Shown in pieces: positions 7,249 to 15,273 of a stretch of DNA of 37,425 nucleotides. This stretch comes from Chitinophagaceae bacterium (lineage in GTDB: Bacteria > Bacteroidota > Bacteroidia > Chitinophagales > Chitinophagaceae). Position numbers and translations under genes: made by a program. The notes under the pieces are model-generated. The model was not told the DNA's origin. It worked only from the letters and a program-made list of their open reading frames with translations, and did no database searches. Position 1 is the stretch's first letter; each line of letters opens with the position of its first letter. The DNA is taken from positions 1 through 37,425 of the forward strand of contig DOMR01000081.1 in NCBI GenBank assembly GCA_003509845.1, in the 5' to 3' direction.

Positions 7249-8370
7249 CTAAACTAATTCAAAATAAGTATCCGGATCTTTTGGATCGAATGGTTCATTG
7301 ATCCAAAAAACTGTGAGAAGCTCTTCTTCTCCAATATTCTTAATATTATGTGTGTACAAGACAGGCATATCAACAAAGGAAGGTTTCGTACCATCTAATT
7401 CAAAATTTAAAATCTCATCTGTACCAATCTTTCTTAACTGAATGAGTGCCTTGCCTTGAATCACTGCAAATCTTTCAATTTTTCTTGTATGAAAATGGTT
7501 TCCTCTTGTAATTTCTGGAACAGTTGTTGAAAAGGAGGTCTGGCCAGAAATACCGTGTCTAATGATCTCTACAAAAGCACCTCTTGCATCCTTGTGTGGA
7601 GTTAAATATTTCGGATAATATAATTTAAAATCAACGAAAGACCTAAATGTGTTGAATAATTGGATGTGATATTTAGATTTCAATTCAGGTATTTCACCTT
7701 GATTTAGGTATGCTTCCTTGAAATACTCTAAGTCATTTAGAATTTCCGATACTTTTTGAACTGAACCTTCTGTTACTATACAATTGTGAGTATTATCATT
7801 TGAATCAATTCTCTGAATGATTTGATCCACTAAATCTCCAACATAAATTAGATTCATTTGTCCATCTACATCAATATTCGGTGTTTGATCATGTGTTAAT
7901 TGATGACAAAACGTTGCCACCACTGAATTGTAAAAAGGTAACCCAAATGGTCCAAATACATTTGGTATAATCATACCAGTAAAGCTCGAACTTGTTTGAG
8001 TAGCCCAAGTAGAAAATAAGTTGCGGGCCTCTTTCTTTGAAGCTCCATATAAATTATCTCTTTCTTCCTGCGTAGAGGATGATATAAGAACATGCGGTTT
8101 TGCCTCAGTTCGATTTAAGGAATCAACTAATCTTTGCGCTAACGAAACATTAATTTCATATAATTTTTCAATGCTTTCGTGACGGTTAACCGCTGCTAAA
8201 TGTACTATTACATCACACTGATTTACAAATTGATCTAATTTTTTTTCTTCTTCGAAGAATGACCTCTCAAAATCAACAAGTTCAAAATCTTCTCGCGCAT
8301 ATTTTATTTGTTGATATAAATGATATCCAACAAATCCATTTTGACCCGTAATTCCTATTTTCTTCTTCAT
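7249..8370 (-). CDS. capF: Bifunctional CapF/FnlB-type reductase with C-terminal cupin
   Basis: This 373-residue protein has the two-domain CapF architecture. Residues about 1-245 are an SDR domain (GITGQNGFVGYH, HLAAVNR, catalytic YGASK). Residues about 255-373 are a cupin (PHKDARGAFVEI, RGNHFHTRKIERF, and a late HNIKNIG). In the UDP-L-FucNAc pathway the cupin epimerises C3 of the CapE product and the SDR domain reduces the 4-keto group with NADPH, giving the L-talose intermediate for CapG. Its histidines in the NHFHTRK segment fit zinc binding. It begins 5 bases after a broken cupin gene that separates it from capE. Confidence 0.9.
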   Translation of the reverse strand: MKKKIGITGQNGFVGYHLYQQIKYAREDFELVDFERSFFEEEKKLDQFVNQCDVIVHLAAVNRHESIEKLYEINVSLAQRLVDSLNRTEAKPHVLISSSTQEERDNLYGASKKEARNLFSTWATQTSSSFTGMIIPNVFGPFGLPFYNSVVATFCHQLTHDQTPNIDVDGQMNLIYVGDLVDQIIQRIDSNDNTHNCIVTEGSVQKVSEILNDLEYFKEAYLNQGEIPELKSKYHIQLFNTFRSFVDFKLYYPKYLTPHKDARGAFVEIIRHGISGQTSFSTTVPEITRGNHFHTRKIERFAVIQGKALIQLRKIGTDEILNFELDGTKPSFVDMPVLYTHNIKNIGEEELLTVFWINEPFDPKDPDTYFELV

Positions 8371-8375
8371 TTACT

Positions 8376-8772
8376 TCATAACCATTTTAAATCTTCAAGT
8401 GTCAATCTAAAATCATCCTCTTTTGACTCTTTAAGTGTTTGGTCTGAAAATAATAAAAGTTCAATTTATTCTTCCAATGCCAAAAAGCCATTGTAATTTC
8501 CAGGTTCAATGTTCAGTACAATATTTTCATTTGATTTCAAGAAAATACTTTGACGGTTATTCAGGTCTAACATATTTATTGTTTGAACCTGAAAAGAACC
8601 TGACAAAACATAAAACCACTTGGATTCATTTTTTATGTCCTTGCCATGCTCTAATGACATTCTTTTCTGGTTTAATCAAATACATACGCCTAACTTTAAC
8701 TAAATCAAAATCGTTCATAAAACGTATAAACCTGAACTTATCTTTAAATGAACCGCCCTCAATTATTTTCAT
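8376..8772 (-). pseudogene. Broken WxcM-like sugar isomerase/cupin gene
   Basis: Starting at an ATG (8772) that shares one base with the capE stop (TAATG), the frame gives MKIIEGGSFKDKFRFIRF … VIRAWQGH, the usual start of small WxcM/FdtA-like cupins that often accompany CapE in Bacteroidota. At an A-run (plus-strand T's at 8629-8634) the frame shifts: removing one A restores HKNESKWFYVLSGSFQV in perfect family spacing. The second frame then meets a TAA at 8466-8468 after GFLALEE, yet homology continues beyond it (LLLFSDQTLKES … LKWL) to a TGA at 8376. Two independent lesions make this a pseudogene; the first could alternatively be a homopolymer sequencing error, the second not. Confidence 0.85.
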
Positions 8773-9809
8773 TAATGTACGAGGTAATCTTCTATTTCTT
8801 CACCTAATAGCTCCTTTTTCACATAACTTAATTTGGCCAGCAACTGCTTTACCTCATCAAGATTCAGCTGATTGGTATTGTGTGAGTGATAATCTGAAAT
8901 TTCATTTAAATCCTGTTCCCCTTTCGAAAAATACATAGCATAATTCAAATCTCTATTATCTGCTGGAATTCTATAGAAATCTCCCATGTCCACAGCCTTC
9001 ATCATCTCCTCACGTGTACAAAGTGTCTCGTAAAGTTTTTCTCCATGGCGAGTTCCAATGATGTTGATATCTGGGTTCGAATTAGCCATTTGCTTAAGCG
9101 CATTTGCAAGAATACCTATGGAGGTAGCAGGTGCTTTGTTGACAAATAAATCGCCTGAATTACCATTTTCAAAAGCAAAAAGAACCAATTCAACTGCATC
9201 ATTTAAACTCATTAAAAAACGAGTCATGTTTGGGTCTGTGATTGTAAGAGGTTTATTTTCTTTCAATTGTTTGATGAAAAGCGGAATTACAGAACCTCTA
9301 GAAGCCATTACATTTCCGTATCTCGTCAAGCATACTGTTGTATTTTGTAAAATCCTGGCTTCTGCAATGGCAACTTTTTCCATCATTGCTTTAGAAATAC
9401 CCATTGCATTAATTGGATATGCCGCTTTATCGGTACTTAAACAAATTACTTTCTTTACTCCATTCTGTCCAGCAGCTCGTATAACATTTTGCGTTCCTAT
9501 TACATTTGTTTTAACTGCCTCCATTGGGAAAAATTCACATGATGGTACCTGCTTTAATGCAGCTGCATGAAAAATATAATCAACGCCTCGTGTGGCTGGT
9601 TCCACAGAATTAAAGTCACGAACGTCACCAATAAAGAATTTCAACTTTAGATTATTCAGTTCATTACGCATGTCATCTTGCTTTTTCTCATCTCGAGAAA
9701 AAATTCTGATTTCAGAAAAATGATCAGTATGCAAGAATCTTTGTAAAACGGCGTTTCCAAATGAGCCGGTGCCGCCGGTGATCAGGAGTGTTTTATTTGT
9801 TATTTTCAT
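8772..9809 (-). CDS. capE: UDP-GlcNAc 4,6-dehydratase / 5-epimerase, CapE/FnlA type
   Basis: This 345-residue extended SDR enzyme has LLITGGTGSFGNAV (residues about 8-21), FSRDEKKQ, GDVRDF, HAAALKQVP, LSTDKAAYPIN and the catalytic region GISKAMMEK. The usual Tyr of YxxxK is Met, which is normal for the CapE/FnlA/WbjB branch, so it is not a defect. The enzyme starts UDP-L-FucNAc synthesis by dehydrating UDP-GlcNAc with inversion at C5. TRFLMSLNDAVEL and RHGEKLYETL are further family motifs. It overlaps hisF (copy 2) upstream by 4 bases. With capF and capG nearby, pathway assignment is firm. Confidence 0.93.
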   Translation of the reverse strand: MKITNKTLLITGGTGSFGNAVLQRFLHTDHFSEIRIFSRDEKKQDDMRNELNNLKLKFFIGDVRDFNSVEPATRGVDYIFHAAALKQVPSCEFFPMEAVKTNVIGTQNVIRAAGQNGVKKVICLSTDKAAYPINAMGISKAMMEKVAIAEARILQNTTVCLTRYGNVMASRGSVIPLFIKQLKENKPLTITDPNMTRFLMSLNDAVELVLFAFENGNSGDLFVNKAPATSIGILANALKQMANSNPDINIIGTRHGEKLYETLCTREEMMKAVDMGDFYRIPADNRDLNYAMYFSKGEQDLNEISDYHSHNTNQLNLDEVKQLLAKLSYVKKELLGEEIEDYLVH

Positions 9810-10579
9810 TTATGCAGCGTTGTGAATAAGTTCTTTTTTTCTGTTTTATCAGGATAGTTTATTAATACTGCTTTATAAGGACCCTTAAACACGAATAAGC
9901 TACCTGCAGCTACTCCAATAATTCCATATTCATCTATGACCTGCTTAATATGGCTTATAGAACCAGCACCTCCTAAAACTGTAACGGGAATCGTTATAAC
10001 TTGTGTTATTTTACTTATTAGCTCTAAGTCATATCCTTTCATCAATCCATCATTATCAATAGAATTTATAATGATTTCTCCAACACCCCATTTTTCTAAT
10101 TCAGCTGCGTAAGTAATCGGATTAATACCTGTTGATTTTTTACCATTATGGGTATAAATTTCATACCGACCTAAGAGTTTTTTTTTGACATCAAGGACAA
10201 TAATTACACTCTGAGAACCCACCCTTTCTGCAATTTCTTTTATTAATTTTGGATTAGTGATAACAGAACTACTTAACGCAATTTTTTCTATACCTAAACT
10301 AAAAATTCTTAGTGCTTGTTCTAAAGTTTTTATTCCACCACCATAACATAGCGGCATTCGGGATTGATTGGCCAACTTTTCAATTAGAGCATAATTTGGC
10401 TCTTCATTTTTAACGGTAGCATCAATATCAAAAAAAACTAACTCATCGACCTCTTTCTCATTAAAAATTCTCACTGCATTGATGGGATCACCAACATAGT
10501 TTGGCGATTTAAAGCCTACGGTTTTAACCAAACCTTTGTCATGATATAACAAACAAGGTATAATTCTTGGACGGAGCAT
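9806..10579 (-). CDS. hisF: HisF-like ammonia-channel subunit, copy 2 (sugar amidination)
   Basis: This 257-residue (beta/alpha)8 barrel of HisF type has RIIPCL at the N-terminus, GDPINA, CYGGGIKTLEQA, GSQSVIIVLD, GVGEIIINSIDNDG and VLGGAGS. Compared with Thermotoga maritima HisF (from memory), the two catalytic aspartates of imidazole-glycerol-phosphate synthase are replaced: D11 is Leu11 and D130 aligns with Thr156. It therefore should not make histidine intermediates. In polysaccharide clusters HisH/HisF pairs deliver ammonia from glutamine to a PP-loop sugar amidotransferase. It lies 4 bases after hisH copy 2 and overlaps capE by 4 bases. Confidence 0.88.
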   Translation of the reverse strand: MLRPRIIPCLLYHDKGLVKTVGFKSPNYVGDPINAVRIFNEKEVDELVFFDIDATVKNEEPNYALIEKLANQSRMPLCYGGGIKTLEQALRIFSLGIEKIALSSSVITNPKLIKEIAERVGSQSVIIVLDVKKKLLGRYEIYTHNGKKSTGINPITYAAELEKWGVGEIIINSIDNDGLMKGYDLELISKITQVITIPVTVLGGAGSISHIKQVIDEYGIIGVAAGSLFVFKGPYKAVLINYPDKTEKKNLFTTLHK

Positions 10580-10583
10580 AATT

Positions 10584-11198
10584 TTATAGGTTTGAAAAGT
10601 TAAATAATAGTTTCTCGCCGTAGTTATGACTCTTCTCTGGGTGGAATTGAATTCCGTAAATATTCTGAGAATTCACCGCAGATGTGAATTCAATTCCATA
10701 ATTTGATCGAGCAATTATATCAGTAATATTATTACAATGAAAATAGTAGGAGTGTAGAAAATAAAAAATTGAATCTTCTTCAAGTCCACTAAACAAAGAA
10801 TTTGATTTAATAGGGGTAACATCATTCCAACCCATGTGAGGTAATTTAGTTCGATGATGAATGAGATTTTCATCAAACTTCAATACTTCAGCATCAATCC
10901 AACCTAATCCAAGCATTTTACCTTCATCACTTCTTTTTCCCATCATTTGCATCCCAACACAAATACCAATTACCGGAATTTTTTGTTCCAAAACCAGAAA
11001 ATCAAGTGATTCACGCATTCCTGATTTATTCAATTGTGTCATGGCATAATCAAATGAACCAACCCCAGGTAGAATAATTTTATCTGCCCCGATTAAATCA
11101 TCTTTATTGAGAGCAATTTTAGTCTGAATATTTAATCTTTTAAAAACATTTTGAAAGGCAAAAATATTACCGACTCCGTAATTGATAATTGTTATCAT
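10584..11198 (-). CDS. hisH: HisH-like glutaminase, copy 2
   Basis: This 204-residue class I glutamine amidotransferase has NYGVGN, LPGVGSFDYAM, nucleophile Cys80 in GICVGMQ, and the His186/Glu188 pair in FHPEKSH. It hydrolyses glutamine and passes ammonia through its HisF partner. The catalytic triad is complete, unlike the HisF active site, so glutaminase activity should be kept. It overlaps the upstream amidotransferase by 4 bases, forming a triad that probably converts an N-acetyl group of a sugar to acetamidino, as WbpG-HisH2-HisF2 does in Pseudomonas O-antigens. The particular sugar acted on is not established. Confidence 0.9.
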   Translation of the reverse strand: MITIINYGVGNIFAFQNVFKRLNIQTKIALNKDDLIGADKIILPGVGSFDYAMTQLNKSGMRESLDFLVLEQKIPVIGICVGMQMMGKRSDEGKMLGLGWIDAEVLKFDENLIHHRTKLPHMGWNDVTPIKSNSLFSGLEEDSIFYFLHSYYFHCNNITDIIARSNYGIEFTSAVNSQNIYGIQFHPEKSHNYGEKLLFNFSNL

Positions 11199-12334
11199 CT
11201 GAACAATCTTTTTTCCAAACCTAATTTTTGCATGACTTGAGAACCTAATTTGATAAGCTTTATCTTACTTCGATAATCATAAAATGTTTTGTTTTGCCCT
11301 TCAAATATTTCCTGCAGCTGAGTTCTTGTTAAATCTAGTTTGTCCGCAACATAATCGAATTCTTTATGAAGGAATTCTTCAGAGCACTCTGGTTTTGAAA
11401 TTCTTTCAAGGGCTTCTTCTCTTGTCATTTGATTGGTTAAAATTAAACTAGAGAAATGTGCTCTACGCTTTTCGAAACCAAATTTCCTTGGTAACCAAAA
11501 ATCTTCATAGAATCTGGTAAATCTGGATTCATGGTGTTTATGCTGGAATGGCTGCCAACCAAATTTTTCTTCCAATAATTTTTCGGCATCTGTTTTTGTG
11601 TAAGGCACAAAATTGAGCGGTTTAAACACCTCCATTCCCAAAATATACTTATAATATATCTTGTAATTTAATATATCAACCAGAGGGAATGTCTTAAGTT
11701 TATTTTTTCCAAACTTTGAATGAATATCTTTTACTAACAATGTGTCTATTCCTGGGAAACCTCCCCACTCCTCTGGTTCGCGACAGCATTCAGTAGAGTA
11801 ATTACTACCAGTTAAAACGTATTTTATCTTATTCCTTCTAGCAAATTTATAAAGCGATGAAAAAAATGCATAATCTTGTGGCAAATCTTGATCAGCAATT
11901 TGAGATTTTAAAAATGCAACTTGCAAATCTTTCATTTCTTCCCAATTAATAACTTCTGTATATAAATCTAAATTAAGACCTTTGCATAATTTTTCTATGT
12001 TACTTACAGCTTGATCTGTATTCCACCCGGCATCTACATGAAATAACAGGGGACGTAAACCCATAACCTCTTTGGCAATATAGGCAGTGTAAGAACTATC
12101 TAGTCCTCCGCTCAAACCTATGATGCAATCAAATTCTCTGTTTTCACCATCCTTTTTTATTTTATCTGAGATTGTGAGTAATTCCGATAGACCGTCCTTG
12201 CCGGTATGCCAACTTGGTTTAATAACAGAGATATAATTCGTATAGTAATCACTTTCGCCTCTTTCATTAAAACGAATATTGGGATCAGAGTTATCCATAA
12301 TTGTTCTTGTGCAAATTTTATATTGACCCTCCAT
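11195..12334 (-). CDS. PP-loop N-acetyl sugar amidotransferase, WbpG-like, copy 2
   Basis: This 379-residue protein is of the N-acetyl sugar amidotransferase family. The ATP-binding PP-loop is GLSGGLDSS (residues about 73-81); downstream are HVDAGWNTD, LTGSNYSTEC and a C-terminal region with MTREEALERISKPE. It would activate a sugar acetamido group with ATP and replace its oxygen by ammonia from HisH/HisF. The N-terminal zinc-type Cys pairs present in the other copy (C11, C14, C31, C34) are reduced to one: here they read C8, T11, S28 and Y31. It follows the HAD gene by 49 bases, placing it next to the ulosonic-acid-like module; that sugar or the CapEFG branch could be its target. Confidence 0.85.
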   Translation of the reverse strand: MEGQYKICTRTIMDNSDPNIRFNERGESDYYTNYISVIKPSWHTGKDGLSELLTISDKIKKDGENREFDCIIGLSGGLDSSYTAYIAKEVMGLRPLLFHVDAGWNTDQAVSNIEKLCKGLNLDLYTEVINWEEMKDLQVAFLKSQIADQDLPQDYAFFSSLYKFARRNKIKYVLTGSNYSTECCREPEEWGGFPGIDTLLVKDIHSKFGKNKLKTFPLVDILNYKIYYKYILGMEVFKPLNFVPYTKTDAEKLLEEKFGWQPFQHKHHESRFTRFYEDFWLPRKFGFEKRRAHFSSLILTNQMTREEALERISKPECSEEFLHKEFDYVADKLDLTRTQLQEIFEGQNKTFYDYRSKIKLIKLGSQVMQKLGLEKRLFR

Positions 12335-12383
12335 TTACTTTGATTTTAATTTATATTAATAACTTGAAACAGTGAAATATCGA

Positions 12384-13004
12384 TTATAAGATTTCAAATT
12401 TATAATTTGTTAGAGCATTAACATCATTTGACGCGTTGTATGATTTAAAATAAATTCCATTATCATGAGCTGCCTGGAAATCATTAACGCTGTCACCTAT
12501 TAAAAGACAATTTTTTTTTGGGTAATTATTATTGATTATTAATTCTTTAACTAACAAGTTTTTTGGTGTAGGAGATCCGTGAATAGACTTGAAATAAGCA
12601 CTAATATCTAGTTCTTTACAAATAAAGCGTAATTCATTTTCATCTGAACCAGAAGTAATATGAAATGTAAAGTTTTTATAGTTAATTTTAATAAAATTAA
12701 TTATTTCCTTGATTAAAAGATTTTTATCACAAAGTTTATCTTTCATAATTGATGAAAAATTTTGGGAGAAGTCTAGAATTCTTGCGTCTGAAACTTCCTC
12801 TCCCCGAATTTTTTCAAAAAAATATCTAAATTTATTATATCTTGAAAGGCCGCCATTAAGTCGATGGTACACCATTAACTCATCGATTTGGTATTGAGGA
12901 AAATCCGTCAAGCAATATTGGAATCCAAAATCACGTATTGAGTTCGAATTCATGATAACACCATCAAAATCCCAGAAAATTATTTTAATTTCTTTATTTC
13001 TCAT
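12384..13004 (-). CDS. HAD-family phosphatase, probable sugar-phosphate phosphatase of the ulosonic module
   Basis: This 206-residue HAD hydrolase has motif I WDFDGV (D12, D14), motif II TSGS (117-120), motif III Lys near 148 and motif IV GDSVND (170-175). A helical cap lies between motifs I and II (about 20-100), as in the phosphoglycolate phosphatase group; KdsC proteins lack this cap, so it is not a KdsC orthologue. It overlaps the KdsB-like gene by 11 bases. In Kdo and nonulosonic acid routes a phosphatase acts between the condensing enzyme and the CMP-activating enzyme, and the same place is inferred here. The fold is certain and the substrate unknown. Confidence 0.85.
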   Translation of the reverse strand: MRNKEIKIIFWDFDGVIMNSNSIRDFGFQYCLTDFPQYQIDELMVYHRLNGGLSRYNKFRYFFEKIRGEEVSDARILDFSQNFSSIMKDKLCDKNLLIKEIINFIKINYKNFTFHITSGSDENELRFICKELDISAYFKSIHGSPTPKNLLVKELIINNNYPKKNCLLIGDSVNDFQAAHDNGIYFKSYNASNDVNALTNYKFEIL

Positions 13005-13728
13005 TTAATTTAGCTATTACTTTGACTATATCCTCTTTCACATCTACGGAAATTGAATCAGCAGATAATTCAACCATTTTAACATCATACCCCAATTCTA
13101 TAAATCTCAAAATTTCAATATCCTCAATGTTTTCAAAAAATGTTTTTGTACTTCTGCTTGAAAAATCAATTAACGCTTTGTAAGGAAATCCATATATACA
13201 AACCTGTCTAAAAGATTCAGAAAAGGTTTTTTTCTTATTGCCCGGAATAGGTGAGCGTGACATATATAATAGTCTATTATCTTCTCTAAATACAACTTTA
13301 GGTATATTGGGACTAAAATAATCCTCTAATTTAGAGATTTTTGCGTAGCCATTAATTATTAAATTTTCTTCGTTCTTGATACAATCAATAACCTTTAAAA
13401 TGTCTTCTGGATTTACTAGAGGTTCATCACCTTGAACATTAATATAATATTTAGCTTGAAAATTAAGCGCAAATTCGGCTATTCTGTCGGTCCCAGTTAA
13501 GCATTTATCTGATGTAATTACAACGTTAATATTTAAATTATTACAATGATTTAATATTTCTATATCATCTGTAAGAACAAATACTTTTGACTTATCAACA
13601 GCTTTAATAACCTGATTCCAAGTTCTCTCTATTAATGATTTACCTAAAATTTCAATTAGGGGTTTATTTGGCAATCTAGAAGACGCCATACGTGCAGGTA
13701 TAACTACAATAAATTCTTCTATATACAT
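12994..13728 (-). CDS. KdsB-like CMP-3-deoxy-ulosonate cytidylyltransferase
   Basis: This 244-residue nucleotidyltransferase has IPARMASSRLPNKPL (residues 10-24), TDD, LTGTDRIAE (78-85), NVQGDEP (97-103), YMSRSPIPG and a C-terminal SVDVKEDI in place of the usual GVDTPEDL. These are the signatures of the KdsB family, which activates 3-deoxy-2-ulosonic acids such as Kdo to CMP-sugars. It overlaps the aldolase by 10 bases and the HAD gene by 11, so it belongs to that module rather than to housekeeping LPS core synthesis. The sequence departs from KdsB in IYGFP (usually IGIYAYR), which could reflect a different substrate. The specific sugar is not known. Confidence 0.87.
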   Translation of the reverse strand: MYIEEFIVVIPARMASSRLPNKPLIEILGKSLIERTWNQVIKAVDKSKVFVLTDDIEILNHCNNLNINVVITSDKCLTGTDRIAEFALNFQAKYYINVQGDEPLVNPEDILKVIDCIKNEENLIINGYAKISKLEDYFSPNIPKVVFREDNRLLYMSRSPIPGNKKKTFSESFRQVCIYGFPYKALIDFSSRSTKTFFENIEDIEILRFIELGYDVKMVELSADSISVDVKEDIVKVIAKLNEK

Positions 13729-15263
13729 ATATAAATTGATTTAATTTCTAAGTCATATGAAGTTGGAGTAAGGCTGGTAATTTTTTTGCCAGTATATTTA
13801 GCAAATTTTGAAAATAATATTTGATTTTCAGCAAATAATTCTTGTTGTCTACTATCAGCATTGATATTAGAGTAGCCGTCGTATCCTAAACATTTTACAT
13901 TACTTGCACCCAAATCAATAGTTAACTGTAAAGCTATTGCAGTTTGTGAATCCTCAGAATTTTCTATAAAAGTAAAACGTTTAAGCTCGTATGTTTCGCC
14001 TTTAAAGGATTTAGGTATGTATGTCCCCATTTTTCTAGGAGAGGGAGGAAGTATACATGAGCAGTCATCAGGTAAATCATTATTAAATACATCTTCCATT
14101 CTGTAACCCTCATTACCTAATAAGCAAAAATACTGTCTATTTTTAAGTTCTTTAAATGCAATTGCATTTTTTGAACTTGCATGAATTACAGCAACATCTT
14201 CATTCTTTTTTAAATATTCAAAAATAGCTTCTTTATGCAATTCAATAGAATCACCTCCTCCAATAATAATTACATTATCCCAAATAGTATTATCAATAAA
14301 TGGCTCATATATATTAACATTACTAGTAGAAGATTCATTTTGTAATGCCCGAATAATAGAATTAAATGAATAATAACTTTTTCCTACCCAATTCATTACA
14401 TCTTTTTGAGGAAGAGAATTTGCTCCCGAAAACATATAAGGCAAATTAGTCCCCCAACCATACTGTTTTTGCAACAAGGTAAATTCATCAACTACTTTAG
14501 AAAGTGAATTAAAATTGACGTCTAAAGAATAATTTGAATTCAAAACAGACAGTAACAATTCAGTTTTCAAATTACCTGCACCACGTCCCATTCCAGTAAT
14601 AGTGGCATCAACGATAGAGCACCCCCCCTCAATAGCAGTTAAAGTATTAATAAGTGCTAGTTCAATATTATTGTGGCCATGAAAACCAAGCTTTACGTTA
14701 GGCAAAACCTCTCTAACCAAACTAATTGCTTCTTTAACATCACTTGGATATACTCCACCAAATGAATCAACCATATAAAAATATTCAAGAATCGAATTTA
14801 AAGGAGATAAATTTTCAAAAAAATTATTTTGACTTTTCCACCTTGACATATACATAACATTAAATGCAACTTTAAATCCCATTTTTTTAATCCCAAGTGC
14901 TAGAGTTGTCGCTCTCACTATTTCACGCGGATCTACAGCAATCCTTACCAAATCTATAATACCACGACATGGCTCAAGTAATTGAAAAATATCATTAACT
15001 TTTATGTCCTTTTCATTTAAAATAATTACAAGTTTCTTAACACTTTTATTTTTTAAACGTTTCAACACATGGATTGGCAAATAAAAATATTCTCCATGAT
15101 AATTCTTTAATGGGATTGAACGATAGCCAATTTCAAGATATTGTATCGGTAAATTATTGCAGCAATTTAAATAGGTATCAACTATTTTACTATCAAAATC
15201 CCAATTTGTATAATAGCCACCATCTCTAAGTGTACAGTCTAAAATTTCTACCTGATTAAGCAT
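13719..15263 (-). CDS. DmpG/HMGL-like pyruvate aldolase fused to a Rossmann/DUF115-like domain
   Basis: 514 residues, starting at the ATG at 15263, just before ILDCTLRDGG and 10 bases after the GT4 stop; a longer frame to 15374 would overlap that gene. Residues 1-300 form a TIM barrel like 4-hydroxy-2-oxovalerate aldolase: TLRDGG (11-16), metal ligands in GFHGHNN (H195, H197) and GMGRGAGN (224-231). Such enzymes add pyruvate to aldehydes to give 4-hydroxy-2-oxoacids, chemically the front end of 3-deoxy-2-ulosonic acids. Residues about 325-514 are a second domain with IIIGGGDSI (333-340), an ALQLTIDLGASNV…GYDGY segment and LTPTSY near the end, a layout resembling MptE/DUF115 and GT42 sialyltransferases. 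The next gene, KdsB-like, overlaps by 10 bases. Function is inferred; the fusion is seen directly. Confidence 0.82.
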   Translation of the reverse strand: MLNQVEILDCTLRDGGYYTNWDFDSKIVDTYLNCCNNLPIQYLEIGYRSIPLKNYHGEYFYLPIHVLKRLKNKSVKKLVIILNEKDIKVNDIFQLLEPCRGIIDLVRIAVDPREIVRATTLALGIKKMGFKVAFNVMYMSRWKSQNNFFENLSPLNSILEYFYMVDSFGGVYPSDVKEAISLVREVLPNVKLGFHGHNNIELALINTLTAIEGGCSIVDATITGMGRGAGNLKTELLLSVLNSNYSLDVNFNSLSKVVDEFTLLQKQYGWGTNLPYMFSGANSLPQKDVMNWVGKSYYSFNSIIRALQNESSTSNVNIYEPFIDNTIWDNVIIIGGGDSIELHKEAIFEYLKKNEDVAVIHASSKNAIAFKELKNRQYFCLLGNEGYRMEDVFNNDLPDDCSCILPPSPRKMGTYIPKSFKGETYELKRFTFIENSEDSQTAIALQLTIDLGASNVKCLGYDGYSNINADSRQQELFAENQILFSKFAKYTGKKITSLTPTSYDLEIKSIYICI

Positions 15264-15273
15264 ATTAATTAAT

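Noticed and set aside
8625..8640. Programmed frameshift in the WxcM-like gene
   Set aside because: A second, unrelated in-frame stop further on and the lack of any known frameshifting in this family point to decay instead.
9058..9570. 170-codon plus-strand open frame
   Set aside because: Antisense shadow of capE, whose catalytic motifs are intact on the other strand.
9806..11198. HisH and HisF as histidine biosynthesis genes
   Set aside because: No other his genes are nearby, they are coupled to a PP-loop sugar amidotransferase, and the HisF active-site aspartates are absent. The same holds for the copies at 24709-26114.
12994..13728. KdsB-like gene as the housekeeping Kdo cytidylyltransferase
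   Set aside because: It overlaps the aldolase and HAD genes at both ends and has diverged C-terminal motifs, so a cluster-specific substrate is more likely. This cannot be fully excluded without the rest of the genome.
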